Position numbers and translations under genes: made by a program. A stretch of 10,198 nucleotides of DNA from an uncultured Hyphomicrobiales bacterium (lineage in GTDB: Bacteria > Pseudomonadota > Alphaproteobacteria > Rhizobiales > Rhizobiaceae): contig CALTTH010000129.1 of NCBI GenBank assembly GCA_943908365.1, forward strand, positions 1 to 10,198, read 5' to 3'. Shown piece after piece: positions 1 to 5,936 of the stretch. The notes beneath the pieces were generated by a model that saw nothing but the letters and a program-made list of their open reading frames with translations, was not told the origin of the DNA and did no database searches. Position 1 is the first letter of the stretch, and the number at the start of each line of letters is the position of its first letter.

Positions 1-55
1 AAATCGCTGTCCGGGATTTAATGGAATCCCTGTCCGCGAATTACCGAAACCCGCA
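1..55. mobile_element. terminal end of an IS21-type insertion sequence (partial)
   Basis: Two near-identical copies of a short motif lie here in direct orientation about 23 bases apart: AATCGCTGTCCGGGATT at 2-18 and AATCCCTGTCCGCGAATT at 25-42. A stretch ending in CCCGCA follows at 50-55. Tandem terminal repeats with a GGACAG-type core and a 5'-TG...CA-3' tip are the known hallmark of IS21-family ends. Read outward on the minus strand, the tip is TGCGGGTTTC. The element would extend left of the window. No transposase is visible, so the family call rests on the repeat pattern alone. Confidence 0.62.
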
Positions 56-522
56 TGCGACGGTCCGGCGACCGCACCCCTGTTCTCCTGCTGACTGCGA
101 AGGACGAAGTTGCCGATCGAATAGCAGGGCTGGACTCGGGAGCCGACGACTATCTCGGAAAACCTTTCGATCTCGACGAGGTCGCTGCCCGGCTCCGTGC
201 CATCGTCCGTCGTGGACACGGCAGGGCCACAGGGCTTCTCGAATGGAAGGACGTGAGCCTCGACCCGGCGCGCATGTCCGCATCGCGTGACGGCATGGCG
301 ATCTCCCTCTCGCGGCGGGAGTTCGTCATCCTGCAGGCGCTGATGGAGACGCCCGGCGTCATCCTGTCCCGGTCTAATCTCGAGGAGAAGCTTTATGGAT
401 GGCAGGAGGAGATCGAGAGCAATACGGTGGAAGTTCACGTCCACAAGCTCCGATCCAAGCTGGGCGCGAGCTTCATCGAGACCGTTCGGGGCGCAGGCTA
501 TCGATTGAGGGCGGCACAATGA
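55..522 (+). pseudogene. OmpR/QseB-family response regulator, 5' part lost
   Basis: This is the C-terminal part of a two-component response regulator that would act as a cytoplasmic DNA-binding protein. Visible parts are the end of the receiver (TPVLLLTAKD with the conserved Thr at residue 14 of the ORF, and the GKPF loop with the conserved Lys at residue 36) and a complete winged-helix domain (residues about 60-152, ending VRGAGYRL). The segment LYGWQEEIESNTVEVHVHKL is typical of QseB/PmrA-type regulators. About 60 N-terminal residues are absent, including the acidic pocket and the phospho-acceptor Asp. The upstream frame is closed by TAA at 19-21. The ATG at 55 seems to be an accident: the A is the tip base of an insertion sequence, and TGCGACGG is probably a native Leu-Arg-Arg context. 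Any product could not be phosphorylated. It overlaps the kinase by ATGA. Confidence 0.8.
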
Positions 523-1886
523 ACTCCATACGGATCCGGCTGTTTGCAATCCTGATTGCCACGACCGGCGCGGTGTGGCTCTTCGCTGCCGCCTGGATCT
601 ATGCGAGCACGCAAGCCGAAGTCGAGCGCGTACTGGACGCGCGCCTGATGGAAGCGGCACGCATGGTGAGTTCGCTGATCACGGATCACCAGATCGATCC
701 CTCCGCGGCAGCCAATGCGGCAACTGCCGATACTCCCCCTCCGCCATTTAAGGAAGCCGGCGGCGGCTATAGCCGTCAACTTTCCTGCCAGATCTGGTCG
801 CTTCAGGGCAGCCTCGTCAGCCGCTCTGAAAGCGCGCCTGCAACCTCGCTGGCGAGCCATACAGATGGCTTCGAAGAAACGGAGATCGAAGGAGAACGGT
901 GGCGGGTCTACGCCGTCGTCAATCCCACGCTTGGCGTCCGTGTGCTGGTCGGTGACAGTCTTGAGATCCGAGACCGGCTGATCGGCGACGTCATCAAGGG
1001 ACTGCTTCTCCCCGGGATCGTCATTCTCCCCGTCCTGGCAGCGTTGATCTGGTTGAGCGTCGGGCGTGGCCTTGCTCCACTGACGCGTATTGCCGAAGGG
1101 CTTGCCGGCCGTTCTGCATCCGAACTCCACCCGGTGGATGCGGGATCGGTTCCGCGGGAGGTTCGGCCGGTCATCCGGGCGCTGAACAGCCTGTTCGGTC
1201 GCGTGGCTGAAGCGCGCGACCGCGAACGGAGCTTCACCGCCTATGCAGCGCATGAACTGAAGACGCCGCTCGCAGGTCTCAAGACCCAGGCGCAGGTGGC
1301 CCTTCGAACCGACGAACCGAGCGTCCAGCGTGACGCGCTGTCTCGCATCTCCACCAGCGTCGACCGAACCAGCCGGATGGTCAGGCAGCTTATCGATCTT
1401 GCCGCCGTAGATGCGTCGCAGGACGTCACGAGCGATGAGGAGGTCGATATCGCAGTCCTTGTCGGGGAAGTGGCCTGGGAGTTGGAGAACCAGCTCGCAG
1501 CGAACGACGTCCATGTGGCGATGGAACTTTCAGACCAGGCTCAGCCACCCACCGTCATCCGGGGCGACAGGATCCTTGTTCGTCTGGTCCTCCGCAATCT
1601 GCTTGAAAATGCCATCCAGCATTCCCCAAAGGCCGGCGAAGTCAGGTGCCGCGTCCTGGCGAGGACAAACGAAGTCTGCGTTGAAATCCTGGACCAGGGA
1701 CCGGGAATTAAGCAGGAGGACGAAAAGCGCGTCACGGAACGCTTCTTCCGGGGATCAAAGGCGCATGGTCATGGTAGCGGGCTTGGATTGTCGATCGTCC
1801 AGATGGCGCTCGCCCGTCTAGGCGGAAGCCTGACCTTCGAGAGAGGTGCTCGCTGGTTTGTTGCGAGGGCGTCGTTTCCGATCTGA
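519..1886 (+). CDS. QseC/TctE-like sensor histidine kinase
   Basis: Inner-membrane two-component sensor of 455 residues, the usual length for the QseC/TctE group. TM1 is at about residues 8-29. A periplasmic sensor region follows (about 30-155, with one Cys at 90), then TM2 at about 161-181. The linker/HAMP-like segment (about 182-235) leads to the H-box AAHELKTPLAG with phospho-acceptor His245. The ATP-binding domain shows the N-box LLENAIQH (Asn364), the G1 box DQGPGI (392-397), the F-box ERFFRG and the G2 box GSGLGLS (419-425). All catalytic boxes are present, so it should be active. The start at 519 is chosen because it overlaps the regulator stop as ATGA; an in-frame extension upstream only runs through the regulator. 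Its stimulus cannot be read from the sequence. The partner regulator is truncated, which probably leaves it an orphan kinase unless it cross-talks. Confidence 0.93.
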   Translation: MNSIRIRLFAILIATTGAVWLFAAAWIYASTQAEVERVLDARLMEAARMVSSLITDHQIDPSAAANAATADTPPPPFKEAGGGYSRQLSCQIWSLQGSLVSRSESAPATSLASHTDGFEETEIEGERWRVYAVVNPTLGVRVLVGDSLEIRDRLIGDVIKGLLLPGIVILPVLAALIWLSVGRGLAPLTRIAEGLAGRSASELHPVDAGSVPREVRPVIRALNSLFGRVAEARDRERSFTAYAAHELKTPLAGLKTQAQVALRTDEPSVQRDALSRISTSVDRTSRMVRQLIDLAAVDASQDVTSDEEVDIAVLVGEVAWELENQLAANDVHVAMELSDQAQPPTVIRGDRILVRLVLRNLLENAIQHSPKAGEVRCRVLARTNEVCVEILDQGPGIKQEDEKRVTERFFRGSKAHGHGSGLGLSIVQMALARLGGSLTFERGARWFVARASFPI

Positions 1887-1917
1887 GCCCTTGGCGGCTG
1901 GCCCTGTCCTGTTGCGC

Positions 1918-2366
1918 TTATGGACCCCGTCTGACCCCGACGGCTCGTAGCGCAGCATCGAGCCTGTTGCCGCCCTTGGCGTCGAAGTCACCTCTGAGCG
2001 CTTTCAACGCATATCGCTCCTGGTTGATTTCCTCCGCCGTCCGAAACCCCATGCGGCGCAATACCGGCAGGGGCGGACACCAGCCTTGGATGGCGTGCTG
2101 GAACAGGAAGCCGGTTACGATTGCCGGCAATGCAGCCATCGTTTGTCTACTGTCGCCGCCAAAATGGTCCCTGTGAATGCCAAAGAGGAGGCATTTGCTT
2201 CGAGCGTCCGCTCGATGTCCCACTCCCGATCAAGTTCCGCGAGCCTCGCTGCGATCTGGTCGGGGTGGGCTTCGTAGTAGGCGAGCCTCTCTTCCATCTG
2301 CCAGCGAAGGCGGTTGTTGATCTCGTCGGATGTCTGGGCGCTGACCCGGTTCGCTGTCGTGGCCAT
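1918..2366 (-). pseudogene. YgaP-like/DUF2892-type membrane protein gene, frameshifted
   Basis: Two minus-strand reading frames together make one plausible protein of about 148 residues. The N-terminal part starts at 2366 (MATTANRVSAQ) and reads to DKRWL, after which its frame runs into a stop near 2115. The C-terminal part, in another frame, continues ALPAIVTGFLFQHAIQGWCP and then LPVLRRMGFRT and EINQERYALKALRGDF. One extra base near 2131-2135 (CTGGCA instead of CTGCA on the coding strand) would join them as KRWLALPAIV. A strong Shine-Dalgarno (AAGGAGATC) precedes the ATG at 2366. The hydrophobic stretch with GWCP resembles the YgaP-like transmembrane family, recalled from memory rather than searched. 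Family members are known beside ArsR/YgaV-type sulfide regulators, which fits the divergent blh-bigR operon. The break may be true inactivation or a sequencing error. Confidence 0.68.
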
Positions 2367-2424
2367 GGTTTTGATCTCCTTTGCGCGGGAACCCCAGGGG
2401 AAGCACAAAGTTCCGTGACCGGCC

Positions 2425-2478
2425 TTGAAGGTAACTCACTATATAATATCTTAGAACGTATAACGATATTTACGCGGA
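2425..2478 (+). promoter_or_regulatory. divergent control region with candidate BigR operator and blh promoter
   Basis: This AT-rich stretch in an otherwise GC-rich window lies between the minus-strand YgaP-like gene and blh. It contains a 6-bp inverted repeat AATATC (2445-2450) and GATATT (2465-2470) with a 14-base spacer. A possible promoter is TTGAAG (2425-2430), 16 bases, TATCTT (2447-2452), so the repeat would cover the -10 and the transcription start. BigR is known in Agrobacterium and Xylella to bind an AT-rich palindrome overlapping the -10 region of its operon. A TATAAT at 2442-2447 is an alternative -10 but has no good -35. GGAG at 2475-2478 is the ribosome binding site, 7 bases before the blh ATG. 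Confidence 0.55.
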
Positions 2479-2485
2479 GCTAGTT

Positions 2486-3784
2486 ATGCCTGTCACCAGT
2501 GTATCCGAGAAGCTTTCGGTCTCGTCTCAGCCAAGCGTCGAAGACATCCGTTCGCTGCGCGCGAACGGGTTCAAGACACTTATCAATAATCGCCCGGATG
2601 GCGAGGAGCCCGGACAGCCGGGAACCGAAGCCGAAGCGCAGGAAGCAAAGCACTGCAACCTGTCCTATGCGTTCATTCCAGTCACCGGAGCCACCATCAC
2701 CGAGGCGGACGTGCGCGCCTTCCAGCGCGCGATCGATGAATCTGAGGGCCCCGTCTTCGCCCATTGCAAGACCGGCACCCGGTCGCTGAACCTCTATGTG
2801 ATCGGAGAGGTCCTCGACGGCCGCCTGCGTGCCGACCAGGTCATGGACTTCGGACGTGAACGCGGCTTCGACACAAGGGGCGCTGCAGCCTGGCTGGAGA
2901 AGCAGGCCCCCCGCCGACCGCAGGTCAAGGGCTTCTTCGACAAGCGCACCTGGAGCGTCCAGTATGTCGTCTCCGATCCGGAGACGGGCAAGTGCGCCAT
3001 TGTCGACCCGGTTCTCGACTTCGATGAGAAGGCAGGTGCGACGGCGACGCTCAATGCCGACGCCATCCTCGACTACGTCCGCGCCCAAGGACTGACGGTC
3101 GAGTGGATCCTGGACACCCATCCGCATGCCGACCACTTCTCGGCCGCCCAGTACCTGAAGGAGAAGACCGGCGCGCGCACCGCCATCGGCGAGCGCGTCG
3201 TGGACGTGCAGAAGCTGTGGAAGGGTATCTACAACTGGCCCGAGCTTGCCACCGACGGATCGCAATGGGACCAACTGTTCGCCCACGGCGATACGTTCAA
3301 GGTCGGGTCTATCGATGCGAAGGTGATGTTCTCGCCCGGACATACGCTCGCCTCCATCACCTATGTGATCGGCGACGCAGCCTTCGTCCACGACACGCTG
3401 TTCATGCCCGACAGCGGCACGGCGCGTGCCGACTTCCCCGGTGGTGATGCACGGGTGCTGTGGAGGTCGATACAGGACATCCTCGCGCTCCCGGACGAGA
3501 CGCGGATCTTCACGGGCCACGACTATCAGCCGGATGATCGGGCGCCTCGGTGGGAAAGCACCGTGGCCGAGCAGAAGAAATCCAACCCGCATCTTGCCGG
3601 CGTGAGCGAGGAGGAGTTCGTCGCTCTCAGAACCAAGCGTGACAAGACGCTGCCTATGCCAAAGCTCATCCTGCATGCCCTGCAGGTGAACATCCGCGGC
3701 GGGCGTCTGCCGGAGCCGGAAGCCAACGGCAAGCGCTACCTCAAGTTCCCGCTCGATGCATTGCAGGGGGCGGCATGGGAATGA
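2486..3784 (+). CDS. blh: Blh: DUF442 phosphatase/rhodanese-like domain fused to ETHE1-like persulfide dioxygenase
   Basis: Bifunctional cytoplasmic enzyme of 432 residues, the usual size for Blh. The N-terminal DUF442 (TIGR01244-type) domain (about 1-140) carries the loop HCKTGTRS at 93-100, with candidate nucleophile Cys94 in a Cys-x4-Arg arrangement, and probably handles sulfane sulfur. The C-terminal metallo-beta-lactamase domain (about 147-432) has THPHADH (His212, His214, Asp216, His217), SPGHT (His286), MPDSGTARADFP (Asp309) and TGHDY (His345). This is the mononuclear-iron ETHE1/persulfide dioxygenase pattern, which oxidises glutathione persulfide to sulfite and glutathione. It is the first gene of the sulfide operon. 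Its stop overlaps the bigR start by 10 bases. The start is fixed by GGAG seven bases upstream and by the operator just before it. The old name (beta-lactamase hydrolase-like) does not mean it hydrolyses beta-lactams. Confidence 0.93.
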   Translation: MPVTSVSEKLSVSSQPSVEDIRSLRANGFKTLINNRPDGEEPGQPGTEAEAQEAKHCNLSYAFIPVTGATITEADVRAFQRAIDESEGPVFAHCKTGTRSLNLYVIGEVLDGRLRADQVMDFGRERGFDTRGAAAWLEKQAPRRPQVKGFFDKRTWSVQYVVSDPETGKCAIVDPVLDFDEKAGATATLNADAILDYVRAQGLTVEWILDTHPHADHFSAAQYLKEKTGARTAIGERVVDVQKLWKGIYNWPELATDGSQWDQLFAHGDTFKVGSIDAKVMFSPGHTLASITYVIGDAAFVHDTLFMPDSGTARADFPGGDARVLWRSIQDILALPDETRIFTGHDYQPDDRAPRWESTVAEQKKSNPHLAGVSEEEFVALRTKRDKTLPMPKLILHALQVNIRGGRLPEPEANGKRYLKFPLDALQGAAWE

Positions 3785-4122
3785 GCACCGACCTGAAGGC
3801 AATGTTGAAGGCAGGGCTTTCCCCGGTCGAAATGGCGAGCCGCGCCGAAGAGGTGGCAAACCTCCTCAAGACGCTGTCCCATCCGGCGCGGCTGATGATC
3901 GTCTGCACGCTGGTGGAGGGAGAATACTCGGTCGGCGAGCTTGAAGAGAAGCTCGATCTGCATCAGCCACATTTGTCGCAGCACCTCACGGTGCTGCGTG
4001 GCTCCGGCATCGTCGAGACACGGCGGGACGGCAAGCAGATCTTCTATTCCCTGACCGAGGAGAAGGCGGCCCAGCTGGTCGCCGCCCTCTATGACATCTT
4101 CTGCGTGAAGGACCACACATGA
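3775..4122 (+). CDS. bigR: BigR: ArsR-family persulfide-sensing repressor
   Basis: Small dimeric winged-helix repressor of 115 residues. The helix-turn-helix covers about 50-78 (VGELEEKLDLHQPHLSQHL), with the wing RRDGKQIFYSL at 83-93. Two cysteines are present, Cys44 and Cys110. Counting from the second ATG (3781) they become Cys42 and Cys108, the same numbers as the redox pair of Xylella BigR. This makes 3781 a good alternative start, although GGGGG at 3766-3770 is better spaced for 3775. In the family, H2S or persulfide forms a disulfide or polysulfide bridge between these cysteines and releases DNA. No metal-binding ELCVCDL motif is seen, so it is not an arsenic or metal sensor. It is translationally coupled to blh upstream and to the transporter gene downstream (ATGA). 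It probably represses its own operon through the AT-rich repeat before blh. Confidence 0.92.
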   Translation: MGMSTDLKAMLKAGLSPVEMASRAEEVANLLKTLSHPARLMIVCTLVEGEYSVGELEEKLDLHQPHLSQHLTVLRGSGIVETRRDGKQIFYSLTEEKAAQLVAALYDIFCVKDHT

Positions 4123-4529
4123 GCCAGTATCTCCCATCATTGACCGGCGGCATGCTGATCGGCCTGTCAGCGGTCATGCTGCTGCTCCTCAACGGCCGGA
4201 TCGCCGGGATCAGCGGCATCGTCGGCCGTCTTGCCCAGGGTGTCGGCCTGACCACCAACCTGGCCTTCGTGCTCGGCCTGCTGCTCGGGCCATTGGCCTA
4301 CCTCGTCATGTTCGATGGTTGGCCAGAGGTCGAGATCACTGCAGGCTGGCCGCTGATCATCGTCGCCGGGTTGCTGGTAGGATTCGGCTCGCGGATGGGA
4401 TCCGGCTGCACCAGCGGGCATGGCGTCCTCGGGCTGGCCCGCCTGTCGCCGCGCTCGATGGTGGCTGTCGCCACCTTCCTGACAGCCGGCGTGGTTGCCG
4501 TTACCCTTCTGCGAGGTCTTGGATCATGA
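4119..4529 (+). CDS. YeeE/YedE-family membrane protein, first half-subunit
   Basis: Inner-membrane protein of 136 residues with about four hydrophobic segments (roughly 10-24, 46-64, 76-90, 112-132). The signature GSRMGSGCTSGHG (residues 90-102) holds a conserved Cys97. In YeeE/TsuA, conserved cysteines of this kind pass thiosulfate through the membrane. NGRIAGISGIVG at 25-36 is also typical of the family. The protein is half the length of a full YeeE/TsuA, and its partner is the next gene, so the two probably form a split transporter. It starts inside the bigR stop (ATGA at 4119-4122) and ends by overlapping the next start in the same way (4526-4529). The substrate is not certain: thiosulfate, sulfite or another reduced sulfur species is inferred from the family and the operon. 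Confidence 0.88.
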   Translation: MSQYLPSLTGGMLIGLSAVMLLLLNGRIAGISGIVGRLAQGVGLTTNLAFVLGLLLGPLAYLVMFDGWPEVEITAGWPLIIVAGLLVGFGSRMGSGCTSGHGVLGLARLSPRSMVAVATFLTAGVVAVTLLRGLGS

Positions 4530-4957
4530 ACCGGAATATCTACCAGTTCGCTGCCGCGCTCGCATCAGGCATCGTCTTCGGTTTCGGCCTGTCCCTCTCC
4601 GGGATGCTGAACCCGGCACGCGTCCAAGGCTTCCTCGACATCTTCGGCACGTGGGATCCAAGTCTTGCCTTTGTTCTCGGCGGTGCCGTCGTCGTCGCCT
4701 TCATCGGTGTTCAGGTGATGAAGCGGATGCGACACCCGGCCTTCGGCGACAGCTTCCATGTCCCGACCAATCGGCAGATCGACCCGCCGCTCATCATCGG
4801 ATCCGCCCTGTTCGGCCTCGGCTGGGGGATCGGTGGCTTTTGTCCCGGCCCGGCGGTCGCGTCGCTGCCCATCGGCATCCCCCAGACGGTACTGTTCGTC
4901 ATCGCCATGCTGGTGGGCATGACCTTGCACGACCGAGTATGGAGCAGACGGACGTGA
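4526..4957 (+). CDS. YeeE/YedE-family (DUF6691-type) membrane protein, second half-subunit
   Basis: Inner-membrane protein of 143 residues. It has the family segments FGFGLSLSGMLNPARVQGFL (19-38) and GLGWGIGGFCPGPA (97-110). Cys106 matches the conserved channel cysteine of the second YeeE half, as Cys97 does in the preceding subunit. Hydrophobic segments lie at about 7-26, 46-64, 88-110 and 117-132. The start at 4526 is chosen for the ATGA overlap with the first half; the open frame extends upstream only across that gene. The two halves together equal one full YeeE-type protein, so they likely work as a pair moving a sulfur compound. This split layout accompanies blh-bigR in other alphaproteobacteria and in Xylella. 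Confidence 0.88.
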   Translation: MNRNIYQFAAALASGIVFGFGLSLSGMLNPARVQGFLDIFGTWDPSLAFVLGGAVVVAFIGVQVMKRMRHPAFGDSFHVPTNRQIDPPLIIGSALFGLGWGIGGFCPGPAVASLPIGIPQTVLFVIAMLVGMTLHDRVWSRRT

Positions 4958-5736
4958 CCACCTCAATTCTTGCGGCAGTCGGCTCCGGCGGGATCGTCGG
5001 CTTCATGCTCGGCCTGCTCGGCGGCGGTGGGTCGATCCTGGCGACGCCGCTCCTCCTCTACGTCGTCGGCGTCACGCAGCCGCATGTTGCCATTGGAACG
5101 GGCGCGCTTGCGGTTGCCGTGAACGCCTTTGCCAACTTTGTGAGCCACGCGATCAAGGGGCATGTCTGGTGGCGGTGCGCGGCCGTCTTCTCCGCGCTTG
5201 GCGTGGTTGGCGCGCTTGCCGGCTCAAGCCTCGGCAAGGCGATGGACGGAGACCGACTGATCTTCCTGTTCGGCATCCTGATGGTGGTTGTGGGCGCTCT
5301 GATGCTCAAGCCCAGGAAGGCAGTTGCGGTCGAATGCCGTCCTGTCGACCTCCGGATGTGCCTCGCCACCGCGGCCGTCGCATTGGCCGCGGGCGCGGCA
5401 TCCGGCTTCTTCGGCATCGGCGGAGGCTTCCTGATCGTTCCCGGCCTGATGCTGGCGACCGGCATGCCGATGATCAACGCGATCGGTACCTCGCTCCTCT
5501 CCGTCGGCGTGTTCGGGCTGGCGACCGCCTTGAACTACGCCAGCTCCGGTCTGGTGGATTGGTGGCTTGCCGCCGAGTTCATTGGTGGTGGCATCATCGG
5601 CGGCGTGCTCGGAATGCTCCTCGCCACACGCCTCAGCGCCTACAAGAACATCCTCAACCGCCTGTTTGCCGCGCTGATCTTCGTGGTCGCAGCCTACATC
5701 CTCTATCGCAACTGGGGGACGTCGATGATTGGCTGA
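4954..5736 (+). CDS. TauE/SafE-family sulfite/sulfur-compound permease
   Basis: Polytopic inner-membrane protein of about 260 residues with two internally similar halves. Each half has a glycine-rich family signature: GFMLGLLGGGGSILATPLLL near the start, and GFFGIGGGFLIVPGLMLATG in the middle. TauE/SafE permeases are associated with export of sulfite, sulfoacetate or related anions. Here it would remove sulfite made by Blh. I prefer the GTG at 4954, because GTGA overlaps the preceding stop exactly as the two ATGA junctions upstream do, and because GGAG sits about 9 bases before it. An ATG at 4939 gives five more residues but has a poor ribosome site. It is the last gene of the operon; the next gene begins 200 bases later behind its own regulatory box. 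Confidence 0.9.
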   Translation: MTTSILAAVGSGGIVGFMLGLLGGGGSILATPLLLYVVGVTQPHVAIGTGALAVAVNAFANFVSHAIKGHVWWRCAAVFSALGVVGALAGSSLGKAMDGDRLIFLFGILMVVVGALMLKPRKAVAVECRPVDLRMCLATAAVALAAGAASGFFGIGGGFLIVPGLMLATGMPMINAIGTSLLSVGVFGLATALNYASSGLVDWWLAAEFIGGGIIGGVLGMLLATRLSAYKNILNRLFAALIFVVAAYILYRNWGTSMIG

Positions 5737-5882
5737 GGGCGGCCAATCTCAATGTGGCGACCTCCTGGCGCCTCATAGCGGTGCCGGCGCCGAGTGAACG
5801 TCTATTCAGGACGCCGTTAACAAAGCGACACTTACTCGGACAGAAGCAAGGACCGGCGCTGCCACATGCACAGGGGCCGCTC

Positions 5883-5899
5883 CTTAAGGCTGCCTTAAG
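5883..5899 (+). promoter_or_regulatory. PmrA/QseB-type regulator box upstream of dsbG
   Basis: Two identical half-sites CTTAAG (5883-5888 and 5894-5899) are separated by GCTGC, an 11-bp period. This matches the established YTTAAK-N5-YTTAAK consensus for PmrA/BasR and related QseB-type regulators in both half-sites. Each copy extends to the 8-bp palindrome CCTTAAGG. The site lies 37 bases before the dsbG start. I see no clear -10 between box and gene, so the promoter position is open. The rest of the 200-base gap after the permease gene shows only a weak GGCGCC repeat pair at 5767 and 5786. Confidence 0.6.
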
Positions 5900-5936
5900 G
5901 TGAGCAGGTCAAGCGACAGCTTTTGAAGGAACTCCA

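Noticed and set aside
399..518. Longer sensor kinase starting at 399
   Set aside because: The extension lies inside the regulator reading frame and places hydrophilic residues before the natural membrane anchor. The ATGA overlap at 519 is the standard arrangement.
498..1514. Long minus-strand open frame of about 338 codons opposite the sensor kinase
   Set aside because: It has no recognisable domain and lies wholly antisense to a gene with every histidine kinase box. Open antisense frames are common in GC-rich coding DNA.
2480..3859. Minus-strand open frame of about 459 codons opposite blh and bigR
   Set aside because: It mirrors the codon structure of blh and has no family motif. The plus-strand genes have ribosome sites, catalytic motifs and overlaps.
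5767..5791. GGCGCC pair after the permease gene as an intrinsic terminator
   Set aside because: The stem is short, the loop about 13 bases, and no T-run follows. GGCGCC is common by chance in this composition.
5169..5903. Plus-strand open frame overlapping the TauE permease
   Set aside because: The product is arginine-rich with no motif, and the in-frame permease shows clear family signatures.
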